64,000 bases of DNA from Parapedobacter tibetensis (GCF_024704835.1 NZ_JAMXBE010000008.1:62001-126000); one strand, 5' to 3'; shown: positions 7,328-17,071, numbered from the stretch's first letter. A program made the numbers and translations. The notes: generated by a model from the sequence alone, not told the origin.

Positions 7328-10300
7328 CTATCCCCCGAAAAATTTGATCCGGTATCGATCAAAAACTTCCATGGCGGCATGGTGTTGTTTTTGCTGGCCA
7401 TGTGTTTCTGCTGCAACGGCAAACTGCTGCAAGGCTATCAAACTATCCCGTATGGCAAAACGCTCCACATTGGGTTTGGTTTCGGCAATGGCGGCATAGT
7501 AAGCCAGATGTTCGTCCAAAAATTTCACATTGCGTTCGAGCAATTGATTGGCTTTAGTGGTTTCCCCCACCTTGTAAAGTTGGTCTGCCAACAATGGATA
7601 ACGTGCGGCTATATCCACAAGATGTATCCGCTCCGGCATGATCTCCAATGTGCGGTTCAGCACGTCCTTGGCTGCTTCCTTGTTATCCTCCACAATCAGC
7701 ATTTCGGCCGTATCCGAAAAGATCTTGAGTGATTGCCCCAGCATGGTATACGAAGTTGGATCAAGAAAGGAAGGCTTGTTTAGATCATTCCACGCATACT
7801 TATGCATGATGTTTTTATATGTGGCATCCGTGTTGACCAAACGCTGGCCACTGTTTTCGCCATGTTGGGCCTTTATGGGCATCAACCTCAAGGCGAATCC
7901 TTCGGATACCAAGTAATCTTCAAGCCCAAGCCGCTGGCTTGGAGGGGTTGTCGCAGTAAAATAAATAGGGCGCTCCCAGTTGTTATGCACCAAAATATCC
8001 ATCAACGTCAGATCGGCACGGGTCACGATATTTTGGTTATAGGTCCAGACCATCGTATCAACGATATCATCATGCCACTTTTTGGGAACAACTGCATGCC
8101 GAACTACTTGTTCCTTATCTACCGTCAGCTTGAAGTTTTTGGTGGGTAAAAAATTCTTTCGCTCTCCATTCATATAGGCCAGTTGGTCGGTAGGATTATC
8201 GGATAATAACAAGGCCAACAATTTCTCGAGTTCAACCGAATCTTGGATATCGTAGTCGTGATAATACAAGAAATCACGTTTCCCTTTTACAAATTGACGC
8301 TCCTCCATGGAAATAGGCAGTGCTTCGGATTCGTTTATGGGTTTCTTTGCTTGCCGCACCTGCCAATCCATACCCAATAAACTCAAATTAACCACGCGCA
8401 CGTCCTTCCGCACCCCTTCTACCTCCTGCAGGTACCATAGCGGAAACGTGTCGTTGTCTATATAAGTAAACAGGATAGCATTTGGCGCACAGGATTCGAG
8501 GTAATTGCGCGCCGTATCATGAGCAGTGTACTTTTGCGAACGATCATGGTCATCCCATCCTTCGACGCCCATCAGTACAGGTGCCATAAATAATCCCACC
8601 ATTACGGCCGCCAGCGCAGCTATCCGTTGATTCAATTTTTTCTTCAACAAATCCATAAGCCCAGCCACGCCCATGCCCATCCATATGGCAAATGCATAAA
8701 ACGATCCCGCATAAGCATAATCCCGCTCCCGAGGTTGCAACGGGCTTTGGTTGAGGTGAAGCACAATGGCTAATCCGGTGAAAAAGAATAAAAGACCTAC
8801 TACCGCCATATCCTGACAGCTCCGTTTCAAGTGCCATACTAGACCAAATACACCAAGCAGCAGCGGAAGAAGGTAAAATGTGTTGCGCGACGGATCTATT
8901 TTCATCGCTTTGGGAAGGTTATCTTGCCCTCCCAATCGCCATTGGTCGATAAATTTGATGCCGGTGATCCAGTTCCCCTCGGTGTAATTTTCTAAAAGCG
9001 GCTGCTGGTCATTCTGACGCCCCACAAAATTCCACATAAAATAACGTGCATACATATGCCCGAGCTGGTAGAAAGTAAAGAATTTTAAGTTATCTGCCGT
9101 GGTAGGTTGTTGCCCCTCCCCTAAGCCCAACCAAGCATGGTAACCCTGTGGGTGGGAATCCCGCGTGCTGTAGATGCGGGGGAAAAGTGTCGTACGGTCA
9201 TATATACGTTGATCATCACGACCCGAAACCTCATATTGGGTATCCCCTTTCCGGTATTCATTGCTCCCCCGTTTGATATCGATGACCTCCGAATCAAAAT
9301 AGGGGCCGCTCATCAAAGGTTCGCTACCAAACTGCCCCCTATTCAGGTACCACAGAAAGGAAAATGCATCGTCCGGTTGGCTATTATTCAATGAAGGATT
9401 GGCCTTCGCACGGATGAGCACCATGGCAAACGAACTATAACCAAAGATCACAAAGCCGGTGCACACCAGCACAACATTTAGTATGGGTTTTGCCTTTCGG
9501 ATAGAATACCATATCCCGTAGATAATCCCTCCTATTACCAACAGGGCGAATACCAAGACCCCGGAACCGAATCCCATCCCCAGGGTATTCACAAAGAATA
9601 GGTCGAAATAAGCCGCAAACTTAATCAAATATTGTATGACACCCCAAAGGATGAAGGCCAATACGATGCATCCGACAATGAAGGTCTTCGCCACCCCCAC
9701 AACGGAAGGCCTAGATGTTTTTCGGAAGTAGATGACCAGTGCCAAGGCAGGTATGGCCAATAGGTTGAGCAGGTGCACACCGATGGAAAGACCTATAATG
9801 TAGGCAATGAAAACCAGCCACCTATCTGCGCCGGGTTCATCAGTCTTTGCTTCCCACTTGAAAATGGCCCAAAAGACCACAGCCGTACACAATGATGACA
9901 AGGCATACACCTCTGATTCTACCGCAGAAAACCAAAAGCTGTCTGAAAAAGCGTAGGCCAAAGCACCTACCATGCCTGCTCCCATAATTTGGATGAGTCC
10001 AGCTTGGGACAAGGGAGTGTTTGGTTTCCAAATGACCTTACGGGCTAGGGCCGTGATGGTCCAGAAAAGAAACAGGATAGTCAGCCCGCTCGACAATGCC
10101 GACCCGAAATTCATCCAATAAGCGATGCGTTCAGGATTGCCTAGTGCTAGGTTCGAAAATACATTTTGCAACATAAGGAATAGCGGAGCTCCCGGTTGGT
10201 GTACAATCTGCATCCGGTACGCGGCAGCGATAAACTCACCTGTGTCCCAGAAACCGGTGGAGGGTTCCATGGTCAATACATAGGTGGTAGCGGCTATCGC

Positions 10301-10345
10301 CGCGCAGAGCCAACCGATGAGGTTGTTGGTCTTTTGGTAGTTCAT
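7328..10345 (-). CDS. DUF2723 / TMEM260-like membrane glycosyltransferase candidate (copy 1)
   Basis: 1005 aa. About ten hydrophobic segments fill residues 10-600 and a soluble C-terminal region follows. The start has the family hallmark WDTGEFIAAAYRMQIVHQPG, an acidic pair in the first outer loop as in GT-C glycosyltransferases. The family (Pfam DUF2723) includes human TMEM260, reported as a protein O-mannosyltransferase, so transfer of a sugar from a lipid carrier to an exported protein is a reasonable inference but not shown. The C-terminal part has TPR-like character (EMLIVEDNKEAAKDVLNRTL). A close paralogue, similar over its full length, lies at 11230-14259, with a WYL regulator between them. 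Confidence 0.9.
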   Translation of the reverse strand: MNYQKTNNLIGWLCAAIAATTYVLTMEPSTGFWDTGEFIAAAYRMQIVHQPGAPLFLMLQNVFSNLALGNPERIAYWMNFGSALSSGLTILFLFWTITALARKVIWKPNTPLSQAGLIQIMGAGMVGALAYAFSDSFWFSAVESEVYALSSLCTAVVFWAIFKWEAKTDEPGADRWLVFIAYIIGLSIGVHLLNLLAIPALALVIYFRKTSRPSVVGVAKTFIVGCIVLAFILWGVIQYLIKFAAYFDLFFVNTLGMGFGSGVLVFALLVIGGIIYGIWYSIRKAKPILNVVLVCTGFVIFGYSSFAMVLIRAKANPSLNNSQPDDAFSFLWYLNRGQFGSEPLMSGPYFDSEVIDIKRGSNEYRKGDTQYEVSGRDDQRIYDRTTLFPRIYSTRDSHPQGYHAWLGLGEGQQPTTADNLKFFTFYQLGHMYARYFMWNFVGRQNDQQPLLENYTEGNWITGIKFIDQWRLGGQDNLPKAMKIDPSRNTFYLLPLLLGVFGLVWHLKRSCQDMAVVGLLFFFTGLAIVLHLNQSPLQPRERDYAYAGSFYAFAIWMGMGVAGLMDLLKKKLNQRIAALAAVMVGLFMAPVLMGVEGWDDHDRSQKYTAHDTARNYLESCAPNAILFTYIDNDTFPLWYLQEVEGVRKDVRVVNLSLLGMDWQVRQAKKPINESEALPISMEERQFVKGKRDFLYYHDYDIQDSVELEKLLALLLSDNPTDQLAYMNGERKNFLPTKNFKLTVDKEQVVRHAVVPKKWHDDIVDTMVWTYNQNIVTRADLTLMDILVHNNWERPIYFTATTPPSQRLGLEDYLVSEGFALRLMPIKAQHGENSGQRLVNTDATYKNIMHKYAWNDLNKPSFLDPTSYTMLGQSLKIFSDTAEMLIVEDNKEAAKDVLNRTLEIMPERIHLVDIAARYPLLADQLYKVGETTKANQLLERNVKFLDEHLAYYAAIAETKPNVERFAIRDSLIALQQFAVAAETHGQQKQHHAAMEVFDRYRIKFFGG

Positions 10346-10448
10346 TGGCGTGGAAACTTACTGAATGATCAGGAAAATAATGGTTTAAAAATAGGTAAAA
10401 CACTGCTAATCAAAGCAGGTAATTCTCATTTTTAACGTTTTTTAACAA

Positions 10449-11138
10449 TCAATAATCCACGGGCAGTTTTTTCATGAATTCACTCATGGGTGGGTGGTCC
10501 TTCCTTTCGAAGGGCATCGCTGTGTCATGGATATTGCCAATGCGTGAGACTTTAAAGTCACGGTAGTCTTGCCTTAGGTGGCACCACCCGATCACATGCC
10601 AACTAAATGCGTAAAACACCAAACCCACTGGTTCGACCTTTCGGTTGCTGCGCTCACCATTTTCCTTACAATAAACTATATCGATGATGGTTTTGGTGGT
10701 TACCGCCTGCTGCAGCGTAGCCAGGTGCTCGTAATCCTGGTATAGCCGTTTTGGTATCTGAAATTTGATGCTATCAGCCAGCTGCTCGATTTTTTCCTTT
10801 TGGGAAGTCCGCATCACTGCTTTGACCTTGCTAAGCGCACTGGAGTAGTGTTTTTGGATAGACTTATCCGCAAAACCGATCAACAAATTTTCAACTAACA
10901 ACAGCGCATTGGCCTCCTCTAGACCAAAAGACACCGGACGGAGAAAATACCCCTCCACCACAAAGTATCCCTTGTTAGGTTCAAAACCAACAGGTATCCC
11001 TTGTTCATTAAGGGCCTTAATATCACGGTATACCGTACGGATGCTAATGTCGAACTTCTGCGCAATTTGGTCGCCCATCACATACCTGCGTGATTGCAAA
11101 ATCGTTAGGATACCAAACAAACGGTCTATTCTGTTCAT
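10449..11138 (-). CDS. WYL-domain transcriptional regulator (YafY-like)
   Basis: 229 aa. An N-terminal HTH_11-type winged helix (LFGILTILQSRRYVMGDQIA then ISIRTVYRDIKALNEQGIPV) is followed by a WYL effector domain (EPVGLVFYAFSWHVIGWCHL, DFKVSRIGNI). WYL proteins bind single-stranded DNA, nucleotides or other small ligands and control diverse genes, including DNA-damage and defence loci. It sits between the two DUF2723 paralogues on the same strand, 103 bases before copy 1, so it may regulate them or simply be located there. It ends in KKLPVDY, a normal-looking C-terminus. Confidence 0.92.
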   Translation of the reverse strand: MNRIDRLFGILTILQSRRYVMGDQIAQKFDISIRTVYRDIKALNEQGIPVGFEPNKGYFVVEGYFLRPVSFGLEEANALLLVENLLIGFADKSIQKHYSSALSKVKAVMRTSQKEKIEQLADSIKFQIPKRLYQDYEHLATLQQAVTTKTIIDIVYCKENGERSNRKVEPVGLVFYAFSWHVIGWCHLRQDYRDFKVSRIGNIHDTAMPFERKDHPPMSEFMKKLPVDY

Positions 11139-11178
11139 GGCCGCTGATGATTTGATGCCTTTTAGTTAATCAGTCGCG

Positions 11179-11226
11179 CTGACGATGTATCTGCGCCGAT
11201 CAGCCATATCTGTGTCATCCGTGTTC
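11179..11226 (-). repeat. Dispersed intergenic repeat, partial copy
   Basis: Read on the minus strand, this starts GAACACGGATGACACAGA and resembles the start of the element at 47114-47202 (GAACACGGATGATGC followed by a similar GGC-rich stretch). Repeats with the ACACGGATGA core are often scattered between genes in Bacteroidota. This copy lies between the WYL gene and DUF2723 copy 2. Confidence 0.5.
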
Positions 11227-11229
11227 CAT

Positions 11230-14200
11230 TCACTGATTCGATGGCATCCCGCCAAAGAACCTTGTTTCATATTGTCCGAAAATCTTTTCGATACGCGCTC
11301 CCAGTTCTTCCTGACCGTGTTCTTTTGCAGACTCCATAAATCGGTTCAATGTAAACATGCAGTACTGGATATTCTGCATTTCCAAATTTGGCTTGGTTTC
11401 CGTAATGGCTGCGTAATACTTGAGCTGGTCTTCAAGAAATTTCATGTTACGTTCAATCAGTTCATTGGCCTTTTCCGCTTCATTTACTTGATATAGGTTT
11501 TGGATAACAAACGAATAGCTATAGGAATCCATAATGCGGAAAATCCGTTCAGGCATGGATTCCAGCGCCTTATTCAGCAAATTTTGGGCTTCCTCTACCC
11601 TACCTTCAGCAATGAGGGCTTCGGAAGGAGCCGAGTAGATGTTATTCAGAATCAAGCTGATCATCCTATAGGATTCTGGATCAAGGTAGAGCGAGTTTTT
11701 GATATTGCCCCATTCGTATGTATTCATTGCATGGTCATATAACGCATCGGTATTGACCAAACCTTGGGAAGTATTGTCTTCCATATTTACGGGCATCAAG
11801 CGGAGCGCAAGTCCCTCTGATACGAGGTATTTGTCCAACCCCATGAAATTACTGCTCGGCACCGTGGTGGCAAAATAAATGGGGCGCTCCCAATTATTGT
11901 TTACTAAGATGTCCATGATGGCCAGTTCCGCCCGTGACACGTAGTTACCACCATATGTCCAACGGATGGTATCCGAAATACTATCCTGCCATTTTTCGGG
12001 TACAACATTGTTCTTAATTACGTCTTCCCTGTTGATGGTCAATTGCAGATTCTTGGTAGGCAAGAAGTTCTCGGGCGTTTCGCTCTGCACCTGCCGCTTG
12101 TCATTAGGGTTATCGGAAAGCATCAGCGCCACAATATTCTTCAGTTCTACGGGTCCTGATATTTTGGCATCTTGGTAATAAATTACATCGCGGACACCTT
12201 TCACATACTTCTCATCCGGAATGGTAATGGGCAATGCTTCTGCTTCGTTGACCTTTTTCTTCATTTGCCGCACATACCAGTCGGCACTCAACAAGCTCAG
12301 ATTCACTACGCGTATATCCGGGCGCACATTCTCCACTTCCTGCACATACCATAGTGGATAGGTATCGTTATCACCATAAGTAAATAGAATCGCATTTGGT
12401 GCACAAGATTCGAGGTAATTTTTGGCAATATCACGTGCAAGGTATTTCTTAGACCGATCGTGGTCATCCCACCCTTCTTTAGCCATTAGCATCGGCCCTA
12501 CAAGCAGCCCTATTGCTGTAGCCACAACCCCGGCCGTCTTCGCATTGAGCTTTTTGCGCAGCCATTCACTTATGCCCGCCACACCCAAGCCTATCCATAT
12601 TGCATAGGCGTAGAAAGAACCTGCATAGGCATAATCTCGTTCACGGGGTTGCAGTGGGTTCTGGTTGAGGTACAATACGATGGCCAGTCCGGTGAAGAAA
12701 AATAATAGCCCGACTACCCCTGCGTCCTTTTGCCGGCGCTTGAAGTGCCAGAAGGCTCCAATCAGACCTAGAATCAGAGGCAGGAAATAAAATTTATTGT
12801 TAGATGGATCGGTTTTCAATGACTCGGGCAAGGCATCCTGCCCTCCAAGATGCCATTGGTCAATAAATTTGATTCCACTGATCCAATTGCCTGTGGTAAA
12901 GTCGCCATGTCCTTGTTGGTCATTCTGCCTTCCCGCAAAATTCCAAAGGAAATACCGCCCATACATGTGCCCTACCTGGTAACTGAAGAAAAACCGGAGG
13001 TTATCGCCAAATGTAGGTTGTTCGTTTTCACCCAGATTGAGGTAGCTGCGGTAATATTGCGCATGGCCATCCCTAGTACCACTATATATCCGCGGGAAAA
13101 CCGTTTCGCGGTCATAGACATAACTAAAGTTCCGTCCCGCCACCTCATATTTATTGGCACCTTGGAGGTATATATTGCTTCCATAGTCGATGTCGACAAC
13201 ACGGGAATCAAAATATGGCCCTTTAAATTTAGGATCATCGCCGTATTGCTCTCGGTTGAGGTAACTCAAGAAGGAAAATGCATTATCCGGATCACTGTTG
13301 TTCAGTGTGGGGTCCGCCTTGGCACGGATGAGTATCATCGCAAAGGAACTATATCCAAAAATGATGAATGCCACAGATAGCAAGGTAATATTAAGGATGG
13401 GTTTTGCCCGTTGTATGGAATATCGGAGTCCATAAACGATGCCGCCCACCACTAACACGGCAAATACTAATACCCCCGAGCCAAACCATAGCCCCAATGT
13501 ATTGACGAAGAATAGATCAAAATAAGCGGCAAATTTTATCAGATACTGGATAATACCCCATAGTACCACAGCAACCACTATACAGCCGAGAAGCAACGCT
13601 TTGATTGCACCGTTACTGGTGGCTTGTTTGATGCGGCGGAAATAGATGACCAAGGCAATGGCCGGGATAGCCAGCAAATTCAACAGATGCACCCCAATGG
13701 ATAACCCCATAATGTAAGCGATGAAGATCAGCCATTTGTCAGCTCCGGGTTCATCGGCATGGGCTTCCCATTTCAAAATCGCCCAAAAAACTACAGCTGT
13801 GCATAAGGAAGACATAGCATATACTTCGGATTCAACGGCCGAAAACCAAAATGTATCCGAAAATGTGTAGGCTAATGCCCCAACTGCTCCAGCCCCCATG
13901 ATTTGGATGACGCCTGCTACGGTAAGTTCGCTGCCTGGCTTCCATATCACTTTACGTGCAAGCGCCGTGATGCTCCAGAAGAGGAACAGGATGGTCAGCC
14001 CACTGGATACGGCCGATCCAATGTTCATCCAATAAGCAATACGTTCAGTGTTGCCAAAAGCGAGGTTGGAGAAAACATTCTGCAACATCAGGAATAATGG
14101 TGCACCCGGTTGGTGGACGATTTGCATCTTATAGGCAGAGGCGATAAACTCTCCAGTATCCCAAAAACTCGTTGTCCGTTCCACCGTTAGTACATACACA

Positions 14201-14259
14201 ACCGTGGCGATCAATCCACATATCCATCCTATACTATTATTAATCCTGTTGTAGTTCAT
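11230..14259 (-). CDS. DUF2723 / TMEM260-like membrane glycosyltransferase candidate (copy 2)
   Basis: 1009 aa paralogue of the protein at 7328-10345, with the same order of parts: first membrane segment, WDTGEFIASAYKMQIVHQPG, about ten membrane segments to residue ~600, the conserved RERDYAYAGSFYAYA segment, DNDTYPLWYVQEVE, and a helical C-terminus. The high similarity points to a tandem duplication, after which a WYL regulator gene came to lie in between. Keeping two copies suggests different acceptors or donors, or dosage; sequence alone does not say which. It is the first gene of the minus-strand run 14259 to 6268. Confidence 0.9.
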   Translation of the reverse strand: MNYNRINNSIGWICGLIATVVYVLTVERTTSFWDTGEFIASAYKMQIVHQPGAPLFLMLQNVFSNLAFGNTERIAYWMNIGSAVSSGLTILFLFWSITALARKVIWKPGSELTVAGVIQIMGAGAVGALAYTFSDTFWFSAVESEVYAMSSLCTAVVFWAILKWEAHADEPGADKWLIFIAYIMGLSIGVHLLNLLAIPAIALVIYFRRIKQATSNGAIKALLLGCIVVAVVLWGIIQYLIKFAAYFDLFFVNTLGLWFGSGVLVFAVLVVGGIVYGLRYSIQRAKPILNITLLSVAFIIFGYSSFAMILIRAKADPTLNNSDPDNAFSFLSYLNREQYGDDPKFKGPYFDSRVVDIDYGSNIYLQGANKYEVAGRNFSYVYDRETVFPRIYSGTRDGHAQYYRSYLNLGENEQPTFGDNLRFFFSYQVGHMYGRYFLWNFAGRQNDQQGHGDFTTGNWISGIKFIDQWHLGGQDALPESLKTDPSNNKFYFLPLILGLIGAFWHFKRRQKDAGVVGLLFFFTGLAIVLYLNQNPLQPRERDYAYAGSFYAYAIWIGLGVAGISEWLRKKLNAKTAGVVATAIGLLVGPMLMAKEGWDDHDRSKKYLARDIAKNYLESCAPNAILFTYGDNDTYPLWYVQEVENVRPDIRVVNLSLLSADWYVRQMKKKVNEAEALPITIPDEKYVKGVRDVIYYQDAKISGPVELKNIVALMLSDNPNDKRQVQSETPENFLPTKNLQLTINREDVIKNNVVPEKWQDSISDTIRWTYGGNYVSRAELAIMDILVNNNWERPIYFATTVPSSNFMGLDKYLVSEGLALRLMPVNMEDNTSQGLVNTDALYDHAMNTYEWGNIKNSLYLDPESYRMISLILNNIYSAPSEALIAEGRVEEAQNLLNKALESMPERIFRIMDSYSYSFVIQNLYQVNEAEKANELIERNMKFLEDQLKYYAAITETKPNLEMQNIQYCMFTLNRFMESAKEHGQEELGARIEKIFGQYETRFFGGMPSNQ

Positions 14260-14615
14260 AAATTATTGTTCGTAGGGATATTAAAATGAGGATATTCAAA
14301 AGTTATTACGAAATAACGACTTTTTTAGACAACCCCATTATATTCAAACTTTAAAAATCACGCCCCGAAAATAAGGAATAGTATGGTATTGCAAGTAGAA
14401 TATTTGGATTTTTAACAATTAGCTCCATGATTTGAGGCCTCATTGTAAGCAATGATGTGATAATTATAAAAGGGACAATGGCTCGATTGCTCTTCTAAAG
14501 ACAACAAATCACTATTAATCAAATGCTTATCAAAAAGTAAAATATTTTTGCAACATTTAATCCATCCAGCTATATTTGCAGTCCCGTTCAAGAGGGCGGC
14601 ACAACAAGTTCAAAT
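14260..14615. other. Divergent intergenic region before tRNA-Gln
   Basis: 356 bases, AT-rich, between the divergent DUF2723 copy 2 and tRNA-Gln. No gene is seen. Its right end holds the tRNA promoter. A minus-strand promoter for the DUF2723 gene must also be here, but I find no exact TAnnTTTG match close to its start. Confidence 0.5.
14547..14578 (+). promoter_or_regulatory. tRNA-Gln promoter
   Basis: TTTG at 14547-14550, a 20-base spacer, and TATATTTG at 14571-14578: an exact match to the Bacteroidota sigma factor consensus. Transcription would start about 30 bases before the mature tRNA. Confidence 0.8.
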
Positions 14616-14686
14616 TGCCCGATAGTATAATGGTAGTACAACTGATTTTGGTTCAGTTAGTCTAGGTTCGAACCCTGGTCGGGCAA
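14616..14686 (+). tRNA. tRNA-Gln (anticodon TTG)
   Basis: 71 bases fold into a full cloverleaf. The acceptor stem TGCCCGA/TCGGGCA pairs over 7 bp; the anticodon stem ACTGA/TCAGT encloses the loop TTTTGGT with anticodon TTG; the T arm is CTAGG-TTCGAAC-CCTGG; the discriminator is A at 14686. The 3' CCA is not encoded. It reads CAA codons and, with a modified U34, CAG. A Rho-independent terminator follows, so it is a single-gene transcript. Confidence 0.97.
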
Positions 14687-14696
14687 CAAAAAAGAA

Positions 14697-14732
14697 ATTG
14701 CGGATTGCTTTATGGCAATCCGTAATTTTTTA
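14697..14732 (+). terminator. Rho-independent terminator of tRNA-Gln
   Basis: A 12-bp stem (ATTGCGGATTGC at 14697-14708 with GCAATCCGTAAT at 14715-14726, one G-U pair), a 6-base loop and a T run. Confidence 0.85.
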
Positions 14733-14801
14733 ATGTGTATTTTCTCTGGCACCATATAAGTTGCCGGTGAAAGAAACTAACCCACAAAAACGTACAACAC
14801 C

Positions 14802-15746
14802 ATGCCATTGCAATTCAATCCGGTAAAACTCTTCTCCGGCTCCGGCTCCAAGGAATTGGCTGAAAAAATCGGACGCTCTTATGGAAGAAATCTTGGCGCG
14901 ATGACGCTTTCGCGTTTCAGCGACGGCGAAATCCAGCCGTTCTATAATGAGTCCGTCAGGGGATGTGATGTATTCCTGATCCAATCTACCAACCAACCCA
15001 CAGACCATCTATTCGAGTTGCTGCTAATGGTAGATGCGGCTAAGCGTGCCTCTGCGCATTACATCACCGCGGTAGTACCCTATTTTGGCTTTGCCCGGCA
15101 AGACCGCAAGGACAAACCGCGTGTGGCCATAGGCGCTAAGATGATCGCCAACCTTATTACGGCGTCAGGGGCCCACCGCATCATGACTATGGACCTCCAT
15201 GCCGCACAAATTCAGGGGTTCTTTGACATTCCTGTGGACCACTTGGATGCATCGGTGATTTTCGTGCCACATATCAAATCGCTGAATTTGCCAAACCTGA
15301 CCATTGCCTCCCCAGACATGGGAGGATCTTACCGTGCACGCACCTTTGCTAAGTATTTCAATGCCGAAGTCGTCATCTGCGATAAACAGCGTAAACGGGC
15401 CAACGAGATTGAATCCATGTCTATTATTGGTGATGTTACTGGGCAGGATATTGTACTTATCGATGACATCTGCGACACGGCAGGAACGCTTTCAAAAGCG
15501 GCCTCACTCATCATGGAAAAAGGTGCCAGCAGTGTAAGGGCCGTGTGTACCCATCCTGTCCTATCTGGAAAGGCCTATGAAACCATCGAAAACTCTGCCT
15601 TGACCGAGCTGATTGTCACAGACACCATTCCTTTGAAACATCAAGGCAGCAAAATCAAGGTGCTTTCGACAGCCGATTTATTTGCCAATGCCATCAAAAA
15701 TGTGAATGAACATGGTTCCATCAGCAATTTATTCCAGGTGGATTAG
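14802..15746 (+). CDS. prs: Ribose-phosphate pyrophosphokinase
   Basis: 314 aa, standard length. Makes PRPP from ribose 5-phosphate and ATP, the precursor for purines, pyrimidines, histidine, tryptophan and NAD. Visible family features: FSDGEIQPFYNESVRG near the N-terminus, the ATP-contacting YFGFARQDRKD, the metal-binding MDLHAAQIQGFFDIPVDHL, and the PRPP loop DIVLIDDICDTAGTLSKAA. Located 70 bases after the tRNA terminator and 62 bases before rplY in the same direction. PRPP also feeds the pyr and trp genes in this window. Confidence 0.97.
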   Translation: MPLQFNPVKLFSGSGSKELAEKIGRSYGRNLGAMTLSRFSDGEIQPFYNESVRGCDVFLIQSTNQPTDHLFELLLMVDAAKRASAHYITAVVPYFGFARQDRKDKPRVAIGAKMIANLITASGAHRIMTMDLHAAQIQGFFDIPVDHLDASVIFVPHIKSLNLPNLTIASPDMGGSYRARTFAKYFNAEVVICDKQRKRANEIESMSIIGDVTGQDIVLIDDICDTAGTLSKAASLIMEKGASSVRAVCTHPVLSGKAYETIENSALTELIVTDTIPLKHQGSKIKVLSTADLFANAIKNVNEHGSISNLFQVD

Positions 15747-15766
15747 GAATTATTGATTATTTACAG

Positions 15767-15774
15767 TAGTTTTG
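15767..15774 (+). promoter_or_regulatory. rplY promoter -7 element
   Basis: TAGTTTTG fits TAnnTTTG, 34 bases before the rplY ATG at 15809. It suggests that rplY has its own start in addition to any read-through from prs. Confidence 0.55.
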
Positions 15775-15808
15775 CGGCCTTAAATTTCACAGAATAAATT
15801 ACATAAAA

Positions 15809-16402
15809 ATGAAATCAATTGCTATTAGCGGTTCTTTGAGAAAGAACGTAGGGAAAAGAGATGCGAAGGAGCTACGCTACGAAGGTAAGGTACCTGCAGT
15901 GCTCTACGGTGGTAAGGAACAGTACCACTTTGCCGTATCCGCAACTGATTTGAAGCCGGTAATCTATACACCGGATGTTCATTTCATCGATTTGGAAATC
16001 GATGGCAACCAGTACAAAGCCATCGTCCAAGACACACAATTCCATCCATTGACGGACCAAATCCGCCACATCGACTTCCTTGAATTGGATGACAAAAAGG
16101 AAGTTTCGGCGAATGTACCCATTAAATTGACCGGCACATCACCTGGTGTAAAAACAGGCGGTAAATTGATACAAAAACTACGCCAACTGCGTGTAAAGGC
16201 ACTTCCAAAAGATTTACCTCAATACATTGAAGTCGGCATCGAGGGCTTAAACGTGGGTAATTCTGTACGTGTAGACGAGGTACAGTTGGAAAAAGCCAAA
16301 GTGCTTAACAACGTGGATGACACCATTGTTTCGGTAATCATGTCGCGTGCATTGCGCCAAGCAGAACAGGATGCCGCCAACAGTGCCGAAAAGAAAAAAT
16401 AA
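15809..16402 (+). CDS. rplY: 50S ribosomal protein L25 / general stress protein Ctc
   Basis: 197 aa, the long two-domain (CTC/TL5) form of L25 that binds 5S rRNA. The N-terminal domain has the typical start SIAISGSLRKNVGKRDAKEL and VPAVLYGG; the C-terminal TL5 domain includes PIKLTGTSPGVKTGGKLIQK and LPKDLPQYIEVGIEGL. A lysine-rich tail ends the protein. It sits between prs and pth, the usual bacterial order prs-ctc-pth, and a strong terminator separates it from pth. Confidence 0.97.
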   Translation: MKSIAISGSLRKNVGKRDAKELRYEGKVPAVLYGGKEQYHFAVSATDLKPVIYTPDVHFIDLEIDGNQYKAIVQDTQFHPLTDQIRHIDFLELDDKKEVSANVPIKLTGTSPGVKTGGKLIQKLRQLRVKALPKDLPQYIEVGIEGLNVGNSVRVDEVQLEKAKVLNNVDDTIVSVIMSRALRQAEQDAANSAEKKK

Positions 16403-16436
16403 CATCGTGTACAATTGAATCTTGAACGATAAACGA

Positions 16437-16468
16437 AGCATCAGCCGGCAAGCTGATGCTTTTTGTTT
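16437..16468 (+). terminator. Rho-independent terminator after rplY
   Basis: Perfect 9-bp stem AGCATCAGC (16437-16445) / GCTGATGCT (16452-16460), a 6-base loop, then TTTTGTTT. It lies just upstream of pth, whose own -7 element follows at 16490. Confidence 0.88.
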
Positions 16469-16489
16469 AATGCATATTCCAAATATTTT

Positions 16490-16497
16490 TATGTTTG
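16490..16497 (+). promoter_or_regulatory. pth promoter -7 element
   Basis: TATGTTTG, a TAnnTTTG match only 7 bases before the pth ATG at 16505. The mRNA would have a very short leader or none. Confidence 0.55.
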
Positions 16498-16504
16498 CAT
16501 TGAT

Positions 16505-17071
16505 ATGGCAAAAAAACACCTAATAGTAGGCCTTGGCAATATCGGCATGGAATATGCAGATAACCGCCACAATATCGGTTTCATGGTGGCAAATGAATTG
16601 GCCAAACAAGCTAGTGTAACGTTCTCGACATTGCGGTATGCATATTATGCCGAATACCGCCAACGGGGGCACGGTATCTACATCATCAAACCCACCACTT
16701 ACATGAACCTCAGTGGCAAGGCTGTGAATTATTGGATGCATGAGCTGAAAATACCACTGGAAGATATATTGGTCATTGTTGACGACTTGGCCTTGCCTTT
16801 CGGTAAAATACGGCTCAGGTCAAAAGGCAGTAGCGCCGGGCATAACGGACTAAAAAGTATCGAAGCGTTATGCGGGGGACAGCACTATCCCCGATTGCGA
16901 TTCGGCATTGGCGACAACTTCCCCAAAGGCAGACAGGTGGATTACGTGTTGAGCGGATTCGACAATGACGAATTGATGGAATTGCCTCAGCTTATCGAGC
17001 GCTCCGTACAAATGGTCAATAGTTTTGCCCATGTAGGCGTGGAACTGACCATGACGCAATTCAACAGGTAA
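16505..17071 (+). CDS. pth: Peptidyl-tRNA hydrolase
   Basis: 188 aa from the ATG at 16505. Cleaves peptidyl-tRNA released by stalled ribosomes, recycling the tRNA. The Pth active-site set is present: YADNRHNIGF with the catalytic His, TYMNLSG with Asn, VDDLALPFGKIRLR with Asp, and AGHNGLKSIE. An in-frame upstream start at 16463 would overlap the terminator and -7 element and adds a non-homologous stretch, so 16505 is preferred. It converges with the M56 gene 7 bases downstream. Confidence 0.96.
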   Translation: MAKKHLIVGLGNIGMEYADNRHNIGFMVANELAKQASVTFSTLRYAYYAEYRQRGHGIYIIKPTTYMNLSGKAVNYWMHELKIPLEDILVIVDDLALPFGKIRLRSKGSSAGHNGLKSIEALCGGQHYPRLRFGIGDNFPKGRQVDYVLSGFDNDELMELPQLIERSVQMVNSFAHVGVELTMTQFNR

